This document shows, piece by piece, positions 11,583 through 22,953 of a stretch of 64,000 nt of DNA; the first letter of the stretch is position 1, and each line of letters begins with the position of its first letter. The notes under the pieces were generated by a model that saw only the letters and a program-made list of their open reading frames with translations, searched no databases and was not told where the DNA came from. Made by a program: the position numbers and the translations under genes. Origin of the DNA: Timema cristinae (lineage: Eukaryota > Arthropoda > Insecta > Phasmatodea > Timematidae); contig JBCFYV010000987.1 of NCBI GenBank assembly GCA_039000515.1, forward strand, positions 62,001 to 126,000, written 5' to 3'.

Positions 11583-12058
11583 ATTGGCTTCCCAACTCAG
11601 GGGCAACGAATTACCTCCCCGAGGTAATTAGAGGTGAATCACCGACAATAGCAGCAGAGCAGAGCAACGCCGAGGACCGATGGAGGTAGCACGAGATACC
11701 TCCCCGAGGTAAGCAGTAGAGGACAACGCCGAAGACCGAGATAAGATAAAGCAGGAAGCAGCGTCGAGGACCGAGATAAAAGCAGGAAGCAGCACCGAGG
11801 ACCGAGATAAGCAGGAAGCAGCGTCGAGGAAGCAGCGTCGGGAAAGCAGGAAGCAGCGCCGAGGACCGAGAGAAGCAGCTTACCATCACCAAAGAGAAGA
11901 CTGAGGGTGGAGACGAGTACAAAGAAGAGATCACAGATAAGTCATCAACAGAAACTTAAATTAGTTAGTGAAGAATTATTTTATGTCATTTGTGCATTTT
12001 TGGGGTGGAACAGTATACATTTTTTTAAGATTTAAATTAAGGGAACACTAATTAAAAA
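11583..12058 (+). other. Copy A primer site and repetitive leader
   Basis: Directly after the LTR comes ATTGGCTTCCCAACTCAGG, identical in copy B, placed as a tRNA primer-binding site (TGG pairs with a tRNA CCA end). I cannot name the tRNA. The rest of the leader is an imperfect tandem array of units containing GAGGACCGAGATAAGCAG and AGGAAGCAGCG (about 11,640-11,900). Copy B has the same kind of array. The long minus-strand frame across it is a by-product of the repeats. Confidence 0.75.
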
Positions 12059-13875
12059 ATGCAGATTCAAATGATAATAGTGATGCTAGTAGCTATTCTG
12101 AAGAGGTAGAAAATAAAACTAGACCTAGGAATCAGTTAGGTCTAGAACAATCAGATGAGGAAATAAGGGAAAGTGAACAGGACAATGGAGAGTCATTTGC
12201 AGAGGGAGAGAGAGGAGATAGGACAGAAAAAGAAAGAAATGTTATAGTAGATGAGGAAGAAAGAGAAAAGAATAGGGAACAATATATGGAGAACCTGTAG
12301 TAGATTTAAATCAAATTATGAAAATGTTATAGCAAATGGTAGCGAGTAACAAGGAAACTAACAGGAAATAATAGAAGCAACTAATCAGAAAATAGATAAA
12401 AGTAGCCAAGAAACTAGACAGGAAATTAATCAAATAATATATGCAAATACCCTAATAATTAATCAGAAAATAGATACAAATCAAACTAAACTTGAACAAA
12501 TCAATCAAGAACTAAGTGTTAAAATAGAGCTAAGTACGGAGGTTTGTGAGCAGAGATTTGGTTATGTAGAGCAAAAAATATAACAATTAGAGAAGGTTCA
12601 TCAAAACTTAGCAGTACAGTTAAATGAGGTATATAAAACAGTACTAGAAGGAGAAGATGTAAAAAAGATTTTGGTAGAAAAGCAAGAAAACTTAAGGAAG
12701 GAACGTCCAAATTAATGGAACAGATTTCAGCTAATAAAAATAAAATAGAAACAATAGAACAAGAATCAGTTAAAGGGTTAAAGGAAGTAGAAATTAAAGT
12801 TGGAAATCTGGACCATCAGGTAAACACACTAAAAAAGAAATTGATGAGGTAAAATCAATACTTGATTCTCAGCAAGACACGAATAAAATTTTAATTAAAG
12901 AACAGATAGATGGGATCGTTAATAAGGCAGTAGAAAAACTAGATAAAAAATTTACCAAGTTTATGGTTGAAAATCAAACAAATCTAGGGAAATCTAGTAA
13001 CTTACAAGATACTACCAACCTATTCGCTAAGGGACTAAGAGAAACGTCATTAGCACTTATTCCAAAATTTAAAGGAAGAAGAGGAAATATTTCGGCAGTA
13101 CAATACATAAATAAAGTAGAAAGAGTATTTAAAGGAGAAAGAATAAACGAAAAAGTCAAAATAGAGATTTTTTATCAGGCCTAGAAGATGAGGCAAAATC
13201 TTGGACAGATAGTATAGAGAGTGAATGGGAGACATACGAGCAGGCTAGGGAAATATTTTTGGAAAAATATTGGTCTCAAATATGCAGGATGATTTCTACA
13301 ATTAATTTTCAAATGGAAAATATAACACAAGGATGGTACTATGAGTGAATATTCAATAAATTTGTGACACAGGCGAAATATTTGCGATACCCAGTAGAAG
13401 AAGATAGATTAATAAGGTTCTTCTAATGAATCATCTTCCAACTACAGTACAAGACGTTTTAATTAGGATAAATAAACATAACATCAAAGAAGTAGGAGAG
13501 TATTAATGGCATTTGACGATAGATATCAACGAAACAAAGAAATCATTGATCAAACAAACAGATATAATATTGATAGGCATAGGCAATCATCAAACCCTCA
13601 AATTAGAGAAATTAATAATGGACAAGATAGGCAGAGATATCAACATAATTATTCAATACCAGAGCAAAAAAAGAAAATATCCACATCCTAGTACAGAGTA
13701 TCGACAGGATAGGAACAAAGGACCTTCGAGGCAAATAAATTCTAGTGATAGACAAAACTAATAGAAATAACAATGCAGGTAACCCAGATTAACAACCAAT
13801 CAAGTACATCACCCTCCAAATTTTAATTATGTACCACCATTTTTAGGGACATCATATTTAAATGATTTACGACTC
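12059..13875 (+). pseudogene. gag: Copy A gag, frameshifted
   Basis: Nucleotide-for-nucleotide this aligns with the 608-codon gag of copy B. It breaks straight after the ATG at 12,059 (one G fewer than copy B) and many more small insertions, deletions and stops follow. Open pieces survive, for example 12,963-13,184, which holds the conserved LALIPKFKGRRGNISAVQYI region. No zinc knuckle is present, as in copy B. Homology to gag ends near 13,875. Confidence 0.9.
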
Positions 13876-16800
13876 ACAAAAAATATTTGATCCAGGAGGC
13901 AATTAAATAAACTTTAAATTTCGGATTATATAAATGTAAAAATCAGCAGTTTAATTAAAGATTAAATTTTAAATAAGTAATATAAGGGTAACTATAATTA
14001 TTTTGTCGTAATAAGAAATGTAAATTTTAAGTAATCATTCAATACATAAACTACGTATTTCTGTCGCACCTGAATCACATCTCAAAAAGAAATTGTAAAC
14101 TTTGCAGTAACGACAGCAACTACAAAAGTGAGACTAATATTTTTGTTTCTGAAAGGTAAAGTTAATCCTTCTTTTGTAAAAATTGAGAGGGTTGTAAAAC
14201 ATTCAAAAACATTCATTGTCATTCCTATGTCGCACTTAATACAGGTGGTCGGTCATCTATTGTCATTCCTACTTCGCAAAGCTAAGACGACACCACAGAC
14301 AAGGATAACTATAATTATTTAAATGTAGTAAGATGTTAAAAGCATAAATTTTACACATAAATAGAAATTTAAAGAAACCATTATTGACCATAACTACGGA
14401 GAAGCGACCCTAATCTTTTTTTTTGGAAAAGGTAAAAGGTTTTTATTGTTAAAATGTACGCCTTAAAACAAGTTGTCGAAATCTTTTGTTATTTTTCTAC
14501 GTCTCCAAAACAAGATAAAGATAAACATATATTGTTCAAAAGAAGAGAGGAAGTAGTACAATGACAGTTACTTGAAGAGAAAATAATAATATTTCTTTGA
14601 CTTAGAGTCAAACCCGCTACATTAAGTATAAAATCTTTTAAGTATAAAAATATAAATTCTTATCAATTTAGATTAATAACATTTGGACTTAGCATAATTT
14701 TAGGAAATTAAATGATTTCAATTTAAGAAAAAGTTAGGAAGTTTGAATAATTAATAGACGATCTTGGAAATCTGAATAAAGATATTATTTCATCAATGAT
14801 GCATTTTTTTTTATAATCAAGATAAGGATTTTAAGATTTAGGTGGGGGTCCATTTTAAATTTAATTAATTAAAATTTTATTGAGTTTAAGAAACTATTGA
14901 TTAAGATAGTAACGAAATCACAGAGTAGCTGTTGAGCTGAAGAGTAAGATCTAAGATATCTAGAGAGATTAATTTATAGTGCACTTGAGTGATTATTACA
15001 TTATGTTAAGGTGAGTGGAAATAAGAGGCGAGTAGTCTTGTTTAAAAGCATTTTTTTTTCCAGATAGTGAAGTTGAGGTCTTTGGTTTGAGGTGTATTAG
15101 TTAAGGAGATAAGATTCATTAAGGTTAAGGAAGTGGAGTTAAGGTTTTTTCAGATATGGTCCTAGCTATGGGCAAGCCATGATCTAGATTAATTAATCGT
15201 CGTTATGAGTTTAAGGATGGCCCGAGGGCATCTAGCAGCGTCAAGGAATTAAGGTGTATTAAGCCATGGACTTAGATATAATAAGCCATGATGAATAATT
15301 TCATTTTATAAGTGGTGAGTCAAAGGGATTCACCAAAGTTCAGGTAGCAGGTATTCACAAACATAGAGCTAGCACAACGCAGCAAAGAGTCAGTTATAAT
15401 AAATGAGGCGGAGGCTTAAGCTTTCCACTAAATAATATGTGATAAATGTCCAATGGTTAATTCTGGATTAAAGTTTAAAGATATTGAGGAGATTAGTAAG
15501 ACGTTTAAAAGGGTATTCTGTGATTACGTGATGTAATAATGATATATTAACAAGGATAATGAGAGCTAATTAGGGTATTATACCTAATTAGACTACTATA
15601 AAAGATTTTATTATAATTTCATTTTTTAAATGCCTAAGGCAAATAGGCAACATTCAAAAGGTTGTAATCTATAGAGAGAAACAGTTAAAGATTTTTCACT
15701 AATGAGAAATTAATTATTCAATTAAGAAGGGGAAAAGGTGACCTGGTGGTCTAGGGTAAGGTGTCAGACTTCTATGCTGGCGGCCGGGGTTCAATCCTCG
15801 GTCCCGGCAAAGATTTATCTGATTGCCAAACCCTTCCTTCACCTCTGACAAGACATCTTGTGAATGTGGGGAATGCCAGGTCGCCACCGTGGTTCGGATT
15901 CCACGTTAAACTGTAGGTCCTTCATTTCATCTCACAATCACCCTACCATTACACAATAGCGTAAGTGCGTATAACCCGAACGGGTAGTAAGACGCGGTGC
16001 TAATAATAATAATAATAATAAGAAGAAGAAGGGGAAAAAATAATTTTAAATATTTTATGATTCCAAGATTATCGTCTATATATTTCAAGTATTTTAAATT
16101 TGTTTTGAGGTTGGGTATTCTCATAAATAAAGATTTTGGTAAGGTGATTCAGATGTTCTGTTATTATCCTTTCTCTGTACGAAACAATGTAATTATATTA
16201 TCTTTTAAGTAATTGGGTTTATTTTGTAAATTCTTTTTTGTGTCTTTAAGCTAAATATTCAGTAAATGTATTTTAAGTTATGGCTAATAGCGAATTTGGC
16301 CGTTAGGCTTTTAAGAGTATAGTAGTTGCTCATATAGCGAATTTGGCCGTCAGGCTTTTAAGAGTATGTGTAGCATTAAGAGTGTTTGTTAAGTATGTCA
16401 ATATAATAATAATAGTAAAAGTGGATCCGTGAAGGATCATCATAATAATACTAATAATTAAAAGTGGATCCGTGAAGGATCATTGAAATAAATAAAGTGC
16501 AACGAAGTGTTTAAACCAATAAATGATTAAAAGACACTTTGATTAGTGACAATTAAATTCCATTTTCTATTAAAAAGTTTAATGTATTTTAATCAATCTT
16601 AAGGACGTTATATCAACGAATTTTGTTTTTTTTAATAAAAAATAAAAAACTTTGATTAGTAATGATTAAATTCAAATTTTTATATTAAATTCAAATTTTT
16701 ATATAATAAACTTAGATTATTTTATTTCAATTAATTGTAATTATAACTTAACAATTTTATATCTTGATATTAGATTTATCTAATTTCAACTTTTTGATTA

Positions 16801-17087
16801 AAATTTTATATTTTAACGTTTGATTTGTATAACTTCAACTTTTTAGTAAAAGAACTTCATGTAAACCTACAGAAGAAACTATCATTCAAGAACAACACTA
16901 TACAGAGTGTTCCAATTTGTGAAATTTTATACAGGATCTTCCAAAATATTGTAATTTGTGAAACTTTATTACAGGGTGTGCGAAAAATGATCATGTCGTC
17001 TTTTCTCGTCTTTTCTTTTTTTTTTAGCAAAGCGTATCAAAAAGTATACGACTAGGTCTCTACTTTCAGATACACTTTGGGGGGTAT
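13876..17087 (+). other. Copy A 3' non-coding tail
   Basis: After about 190 bp not seen in copy B, the sequence from 14,070 matches the B tail (29,303 onward) to the 3' LTR, apart from the SINE at 15,737-16,025. A module starting GG(A/G)TAACTATAATTATT occurs twice (13,986 and 14,303), an internal duplication. Two copies of GCGAATTTGGCCGTCAGGCTTTTAAGAGTA (about 16,289 and 16,339) and two of GTGGATCCGTGAAGGATCAT (about 16,420 and 16,465) are conserved from copy B. Just before the LTR is CTTTGGGGGGTAT, the likely polypurine tract. Confidence 0.8.
15737..16025 (+). repeat. SINE type 1, full length (289 bp)
   Basis: The head GGTGACCTGGTGGTCTAGGGT looks like a tRNA start with an A box, and GGGTTCAATCC is a B box, so it is a tRNA-derived SINE. 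The body ends GCGTATAACCCGAACGGG, TAGTAAGACGC and GGTGCTAATAAT, with an AAT-repeat tail. It is flanked by the 13-bp direct repeat AAGAAGGGGAAAA (15,724-15,736 and 16,026-16,038). Copy B has the empty site at about 30,955 (TTAAGAAGGGGGAAAATAA). This is the best reference copy in the window. Confidence 0.95.
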
Positions 17088-17857
17088 TGTAATGTAATTG
17101 ATTTGCCCTTGAAAAGTATGTGAAAGCATTAACAATAATATCGTCCTAATTTTATAAACTTATTTAATTTTATTTAAATTATGTAGTATATTAAATGGCG
17201 CTTAAAGCACTTCTTCTTCTAAGAAGGCAAAAGCCACTGATCAGTGACGTCATCACGTGACACCAGCCAAGTCAGGTTGACAATTTAAAATAATAACTTC
17301 CTCTTCTCGAAGGTTCGAAGAGAGATTTTAAAATGTAACTTGAGTCAGTTTCCGACTCTCGGACCTTCTAGTAAAACCAAGATGTTTTTGTCTTGTATTT
17401 TGTTTTTCTAAACTAAACCTTCTCGAAGCTTCCATGAGCAATGGATATATACGAAGGATGGTGCAATGTAAGGGCAGTTGGTGTCCAAAACTGACAGAAC
17501 TCACTTGGGCACTTGGCGTCCAGCAACACCTGTCCGCGCTCATACAATAGGCCGCGTATATATCTCAACGACATGATCTATTTTCTCATTAAATAAACAG
17601 AGATTCAGAAATAAAAAACATGTCAAAATAATAAGTGTGTATTATTAATTATAATTCTTTAATTGGCGCTCGATCACGGGGCTATAAATACCAATTAATT
17701 CACCATCAAAAAAAACCGTACCGATTTAATTAGTGCTCGACCACGGGGCAATTACCAGCTAATTAAACGGTGTAACTTCAATCGACGCTCAACGCGCCGA
17801 ACCAGAACATCACAATTGGCGCACAACGTAGGGACCCCGTAATTCCAGAACATTTCA
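17088..17857 (+). repeat. Copy A 3' LTR (770 bp)
   Basis: It begins TGTAATGTAATTGATTTG after GGGGGTAT and ends CATTTCA, followed by the target duplicate GAAG. It lacks the GATT expansion of the 5' LTR and otherwise differs from it at roughly a dozen positions. It keeps the CRE-like TGACGTCA, the ATCACGTGA palindrome and both heat-shock-type clusters. Confidence 0.92.
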
Positions 17858-18860
17858 GAAGACAGGTCTGACAGGATTGCTAAAAGAAAATGACGTAACG
17901 TGTCCTATGATCCACTGGCTCATTCACGATGAAGCGTTATGTGGGGAATCAATTAAGAAAACTGAAGTATTAAACTTGCTGTTGAAATTATTAATATGTT
18001 AAGAGGTGGAAATTGAGTTCTTTTGCATAGACAACTAAAACAACTTTTGCTGAAAATTGAGGCAGAATATGGAGACTAGATGTTGTACAACCATGTAAGG
18101 TGGCTGAGTGCCGAAAAGTGCCTTAAACGGTTTTTTGCTATTCGCAAGGAAATCCCTCAATTCCTCAATAAGTTTGTCTCGTCTGATACCACAGAACTAG
18201 AAGAAGAAATTCAAAGACCAGAATTTTTAAAGCAGTTAGCTTTCCTAACAGACATGACAAATCACCTTAACACCTTAAACCTGAGTCTTCAAGGAAGAAA
18301 CCAGGTCGTATCAGATATGGTGGGAATTGTAAATGGATTTCGAAATAAGTTAAAAATTACTAAACGTTCTTTGGAAAACCATGAATTGACACATTTCCCT
18401 TGCTGTCTACAATAGTTAGCGGCGGAGAAAGACAAGTAAACTATAGATTTTTCATATCTCAGTTCACACATTCAAGAGATCATTGAAGAATTCAACACAC
18501 GATTCCAAGAAACTGAAACCCTGAAAAGCAGTGTACTGCCTTACATGAATGCTCTTGGTGCTATATTCTAGGAACAGGAACCTCACCTACAGCTTGAGCT
18601 GTGCGATCTACAAGCCGATACGTTACTACAGACCAGACAATAAAAGGGTTGACATTTTTTTAAACTGCTATCCAGCGAAAAATACCCAAACTTAAGACAA
18701 TTTGGACCAAAATGACTTCAATGTTTGGGAGCACGGGAAAATATTTTTTTCTTCTATGAATTTCGTTAAAAATTAATACAAAATTTGACTTTCAGATTCT
18801 TCCTTGCTGCATTTTTTTTAGATTAGCAACAACAGAGCTGGAGGTGGACATTCATTAATT
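17858..18860 (+). pseudogene. hAT transposase, 3' part
   Basis: Immediately after the duplicated GAAG the transposase resumes in the frame left at 10,796 with TGLTGLLKENDVTCP. It continues through the open piece 18,080-18,415 (HVRWLSAEKCLKRFFAIR, FLTDMTNHLNTLNLSLQGRN), a typical hAT stretch. The C-terminal dimerisation region follows with stops and shifts (YPNLRQFGP, FSSMNFVKN) to about 18,860. The near-perfect continuity across the insertion shows that copy A landed in an already present hAT gene. Confidence 0.87.
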
Positions 18861-19278
18861 GGTAGATGCAACCGATTGACCATAGTACTCCCACTAAATT
18901 CTTTTTTTAAGTTTGGTTTTGAATACATTATTAATTTCATCTTGTTTTTTAGGTTAATTTTTCTTTTTGCCATTTGTAAAATATTGAGTCAAATAAATTG
19001 ACATTGTTGAGTGCTGTTCTTCAAATTTCAATTGTTCTGGGTATAATAATTCTTGTTTATTTTTAACTTCACTCTTTTATGCAATTGTAAAATAGTGTTT
19101 TAAGCAATTAAAATGATTAAACATTTGTTTCCATTAAACTATGCATATTATTTAATACTGGTACCTCTGTTTTGTTTGCATAATTTTACGAAAATTGGCC
19201 TATTATTAAAGTGTGGACTGCAATCATGCCTGAGCTTTCCAATGTGGCCCTCGAGCCTTTACAAGTTGTAAACCCCTG

Positions 19279-19651
19279 ATATAGATTTATTCTTTCAATT
19301 CACCATAGAAGAAAGCAGTTTTATATCAAATTGGGCAATTTTATTATCTTCTCCCGCTACGATGGGTAGAAGCAATCGTATTGATTCACAACGAGCTAGA
19401 GGTGCAAAAGTCTCAAAATAATCGACACCTCGCTGAGCAAACCCCTTTGCAACAAGTCTAGCCTTTTATCTAAGACACCCACATTAATTTGATTTCTCAT
19501 TTAACACCCACTTACAACCGATCACATGCTTCCTTTCTGGGAGTTTCACAAGTTTCCACGTTTCACTTTGTTGAATCGCACTCATTTCGTAATTCATAGC
19601 GAATAACCATTTGTTCGCTTCAGCACTCCTGACATTCTATTCAAAAGTTGT
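19279..19651 (-). pseudogene. pol: Copia copy D: reverse transcriptase N-terminal part
   Basis: Read on the minus strand this gives [58 protein letters not shown] and [13 protein letters not shown]. These are the standard copia RT blocks before the active site, with scattered stops. It is split from the RNase H part at 9042-9830 by the hAT element, and from the upstream linker by the hAT MITE at 19,660. Confidence 0.87.
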
Positions 19652-19659
19652 AGGCACAG

Positions 19660-20630
19660 CAGTGGCGGCTCGTCACTTTAGAAGCTGGAGGGCGCAGCCT
19701 ATTTAATTCATAAATTATTCATAAATACTAAATTTAAAAGAAGACACAAATTTCGGAATATGTTTTGCTAAATATTCATTTATTCAAAAATTAATATCAT
19801 TCATTTTATTCAAAAATTAATATCACAAACAACATGGAAAGATAAAAAATAAATAAACTTCCCCCAAAGGACGTGGATGTGTTGTAGAAACTCTGCAGCA
19901 GTGTAATGTGCATAAATATATAGGTATGTATGTTTTCACTTTGTTCCATACAAAATTCAGGACATGGCCTACCTAATGAATTCAATTCTCTTTTTTGATC
20001 AAGAGTTAATCTTGCAATATTCGCTGTCTTAAGCGCCTGAATTGAACTATTCATATTAAGCCTAGTTACAAAAATATATAAAACATATAACTCAAATAAA
20101 CATTATCCTAAAATAACCCTACATAATATTATTATAAACGCATACGCCACGCACATCCTCAAGATGCAGGAGCACGCAGGATGACTGACAACAATTATTG
20201 CTGGTTCACGCTATACACATTTCACAAGCTTTCAACCTTAGGGCGCGTAAGGGAGTGCGCCTTCAAAATAAGAATAAGCAATGCTAGCTAGCTATAGCAG
20301 GAGGGGGACAATGGTTAAGGGGAGGGAAGGTTTTGTTTCTCTATGTCAGGCGCTGACCGTCGCGCGCCTGACTCAATGCAATTTGATGACAAGAGGTGAA
20401 GGGGTGAGGAGGTTTGGTTTCACAATATCAGGCGCTGACTGCCTCGCGCCCGACCGCAGGCCATTTTAAAAACATTGCCTGCTATTACTTAAACCAAAAA
20501 CATATTTTTCTTGAAAATATTATGGCATGATAAAATTGTCGTGAGAGTGCGAATAATAACTTTAAAAGGAACTGGGGATTCGTGGGGTTGGGGGGCGCGC
20601 GCCTCCGCGCCTTAGGGACGAGCCGCCCTG
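19660..20630. mobile_element. hAT-type MITE (971 bp), TSD AGGCACAG
   Basis: Terminal inverted repeats CAGTGGCGGCTCGTC (left) and GACGAGCCGCCCTG (right, which reads CAGGGCGGCTCGTC inward) are flanked by perfect 8-bp duplicates AGGCACAG at 19,652-19,659 and 20,631-20,638. An 8-bp duplication and a CA.GGCGG start are typical of hAT elements. The inside has no transposase. Its right part is GC-rich, with two copies of a GCGCTGAC(C/T)G.C.CGCGCC motif. It lies within copia copy D. Confidence 0.9.
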
Positions 20631-20638
20631 AGGCACAG

Positions 20639-21030
20639 TATCCACAACTAGCGCCAAATCAATTTAGGGACTTTGTCTGCGCAGCAGGTCTTGAACACTA
20701 AGTTGTTTTCCTGGACCTGATACTAGTTGAATCTTTCCAGTTGAAGTTCTACCCATTCAGCTGCTTGCTGCTGGACTTCTGTTCTTAGCTCCACTGCTAC
20801 TTCTAAGTCTGATTGGCCTTTATGATCAAAGCTAAGTTCCACCTGAGCTACTTGTAGTGGGTTTACATCATTTTCTGGACATGGTTGATTTTCATAGCCA
20901 AAATCAAGTTTCATCTAATTTTTATGAAAAACTTGCTATGCCATTTCAGCTCTCTTATTGAAGATTACCTCACAGCTGACATGTATTTTTCGAGTCTTGG
21001 AATCTCATAGTCGATAATTCTTTGATTAAT
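20639..21030 (-). pseudogene. pol: Copia copy D: linker between integrase and RT
   Basis: Minus-strand translation gives SKNYRL (stop) DSKTRKIH, then EVIFNKRAEMA and the Gln/Glu-rich open piece 20,723-20,914, then RSRKTT. This is the variable copia linker downstream of the integrase. Homology stops at about 21,030, just after the SKNYRL motif. Integrase and gag of this copy are not found next to it. Copy E at 39,175-41,690 ends at almost the same codon position. Confidence 0.75.
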
Positions 21031-21219
21031 AATTGGGGGGGTCTCACGACTGCCAGCTAATCGGCGGCCACACTTATTTCTAGGCGAGCTGCCAGAGAAG
21101 TTAGAAGCTATGCCGAATGAGGAGCGTTCTACACCCTGTCGGTTGTTCAGCCGTCACACTCTATGATCAGCTCCTGGCCAAAGAGAATGCTCATTAGTGC
21201 TGGCGCCCAGCACTGTGTG
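21031..21219. other. Unassigned DNA beside the copia D break
   Basis: Starts with a run of G and GGTCTCACGACTGCC, and is GC-richer than its surroundings. No gene or repeat was recognised. It separates the copia break from the dispersed repeat at 21,220. Confidence 0.4.
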
Positions 21220-21537
21220 TCGCATGCAAAAAAAAACAACTCCAACGCCCCAATCAATGAATAAAAAACTCTTTAATTTCAAATAAAAAAGAAATATTCA
21301 TATATAAAAAAGCTATGAGTATAAATAAATAACCAATAAAACAAGCTAATACAAGTACCAACATGTAATGAACATGGGAAAAGGGGTCAGGTGGAGGGTA
21401 GGGGGTCAGGAGGGGCCTGGAGGAGAGCGGGAGGGGAGAGGGAAAACCAACAGCCAATCAAAGAGCGAGGATGCGTGGTCACGTGACCAATTTCAGCCAA
21501 TAAGGGAGCTGTACTGGTACGCCACCCCAACTACTAG
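21220..21537 (+). repeat. Dispersed repeat R, copy 1
   Basis: This aligns with 53,458-53,766 in the same orientation. Shared anchors are CGCATGC, AACTCCAACGCCC, AATCAATGAATAAAAAAC, TTTAATTTCAAATAAAAAAGAAATATTCATA, ACAAGTACCAACATGT, a G-rich GGGGTCAGGAGGGG region, GTCACGTGACCAATTTCAG and AATAAGGGAGCTGTACT. Three CCAAT words and a GTCACGTGAC palindrome give it a promoter-like look. Copy 2 lies beside the Polinton remains. Confidence 0.75.
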
Positions 21538-21849
21538 GACATGGATATATCATAGTAAAAAATTAATTATTAAATGTCATTTGTTCATTTGTTATTTCTC
21601 TTTAGTTTTCGACGTGCTATAACTTTCCATTGCCAACCAAGAATAATAATATTACATCCACTTCACATCAGTTTGTCGGAAGTTTCAGAGATGGTAATGA
21701 AAACTAAAATATACTCTATTCGAAAACATTCAAAGAAATGTAGACAATTTATTCTATTTCAATTTTCCAAGCTACAGCGAAAGGGCTAATATAGCAAAGA
21801 AAATATGTTAGAATATATTTATATTATATATCAAACAAAATTTACAACC
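21538..21849. other. No recognised feature
   Basis: AT-rich unique sequence with no supported frame. Confidence 0.4.
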
Positions 21850-22040
21850 ACGTCTTACTACCCGTCTGGGCTATACGCATAATAATACGTGAGTGAGTTA
21901 TGGTAAAGGAGTTCGAATTGAATGTGGATGTATCCATATTTATATGGAGGAAATGTTCGAAATAATTTAGAAATAAATACCCTCAATAGGCTCGGTTGAG
22001 ATTCTAGCCCTAACATCCTCATCATCGACAAACTGGACTA
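21850..22040 (-). repeat. SINE type 2 fragment, diverged
   Basis: ACGTCTTACTACCCGTCTGGGCTATACGCAT is the shared SINE 3' end with small changes. The body after it (GAATTGAATGTGG, ATTTATATGGAGGAAATG, AATAATTTAGAAATAAATACCCTC) resembles the type 2 copies at 54,560 and 58,424. The head is weak. Limits are approximate. Confidence 0.55.
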
Positions 22041-22589
22041 GAATTGGTAAATATTTAAACACGTGAAATATGATTCGTTTATCAACTAATCGATTGTGTG
22101 CGTTTATTTATTTTTTATCTTATAAAAAAAAAGAGTGTCTTTATTAAGTCCAAAAGTTGGCTTCACATGGTTGGTTTATATAAGTAGACCTTAGCCCACA
22201 ATATCCATTTTCCCAATCCCATACATTACAATGTAGTGGACAAATTGTGTTCATAAGCTCAAGGACAGGTTTGATATCAAGAAGGGGGGAACAATTTACT
22301 AGAACATTCTTATCATCACTAATATCCAACCTCTGTTATTAAAGATGTAAGGATTTATTGATTTAGGTCTACTTTAATTTCTAGGTAGGGCTTTTCACGC
22401 TAAATTGGTTATTTTAAAACGTATAAGTTTTTTAATACTACGTTTAAACATTTTAAAATAGTTACTAGTGTGGCAATGAAAAATTTAAATGTGTTTATTC
22501 CTTTTTTCAAGGAAGCAATATGTAAGTTTAGATAATTCCGCACTATGTAGGTTCAGAACCAAATAAAATATATATAATATATATTTTTA
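22041..22589. other. No recognised feature
   Basis: AT-rich DNA. The minus-strand 61-codon frame at 22,144-22,329 has no recognisable motif. Confidence 0.4.
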
Positions 22590-22729
22590 GTGACGCACCG
22601 CACCCATTCGGGTTTTACGCCTGTATACTATTTAATCTAATGTGTTAATGCTGAAGAAGGCTGAATTTACAGAAATTGTGCCTACATTTAAGTGGAGGGA
22701 GAGTTGAAAACTATTTAGGGAAAAACCTT
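22590..22729 (-). repeat. SINE type 2, part 1 (split by copy B)
   Basis: Starts GTGACGCACCGCACCCATTCGGGTTTTACGCC, then AGGCTGAATTTACAGAAATTGTGCC, AAGTGGAGGG and ATTTAGGGAAAAACCTT. It breaks at CCTT, where copy B begins. The same SINE continues after the 3' LTR at 32,679 with a duplicated CCTT and CTCAGTGAACC. This ordering matches the intact type 2 copy at 33,819 (GGGAAAAACTTTCTCAGT). Confidence 0.8.
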
Positions 22730-22886
22730 TATAATGTAATTGATTTGCCCCTGAAAAGTATGTGAAAGCATTGACAAGAATATCGTCCTAATTTTATAAA
22801 CATATCTTATTTCATTTAAATTATGTAGTATATTAAATGGCGCCTAAAGCACTTCTTCTTCTAAGAAGGCAAAAGCCACTGAACAG

Positions 22887-22902
22887 TGACGTCACGCACG
22901 TG
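22887..22902. promoter_or_regulatory. CRE and E-box palindromes in copy B LTR
   Basis: TGACGTCA (22,887-22,894), a perfect CREB/ATF-type palindrome, is followed after two bases by CACGTG (22,897-22,902). In copy A the two are fused (TGACGTCA directly followed by TCACGTGA, sharing no spacer). The pair is kept in all four LTRs. Confidence 0.55.
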
Positions 22903-22953
22903 ACACCAGCCAAGTCAGTTTGACAATATATATTTTTCAAATAATAACTTCCT

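Larger units (their letters stand above)
10797..17857 (+). mobile_element. Gypsy-type LTR element copy A (pol deleted)
   Basis: A complete insertion of 7,061 bp bounded by two LTRs and flanked by the 4-bp duplication GAAG (10,793-10,796 and 17,858-17,861). It contains a leader, a damaged gag and a long 3' tail, but no pol. Compared with copy B, the part equivalent to B 25,700-29,300 is absent. It can only have moved with enzymes supplied by a relative. The two LTRs differ at about a dozen positions plus a (GATT)n expansion in the 5' LTR, so it is older than copy B. Confidence 0.92.
9831..19278 (+). mobile_element. hAT element interrupting copia D
   Basis: The element carries a broken transposase of the ZBED/GTF2IRD2-like hAT class on the + strand (10,002-10,796 and 17,858-18,860). 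The right end is CTTTACAAGTTGTAAACCCCTG at 19,278, a good hAT terminal inverted repeat (CAGGGG read inward). The matching left terminal repeat was not found, and about 330 bp of copia coding sequence is missing at the left junction, so the left end was probably lost with flanking copia DNA. The gypsy-type element copy A lies inside it. Confidence 0.75.

Noticed and set aside
11053..11934. Minus-strand frames in the copy A LTR and leader
   Set aside because: The same frames recur in each LTR copy (17,328; 22,979; 32,181) with no protein family features; they are LTR by-products.
15737..15815. Functional tRNA gene
   Set aside because: The A and B boxes belong to a SINE head with a SINE body, AAT tail and target duplicate behind it.
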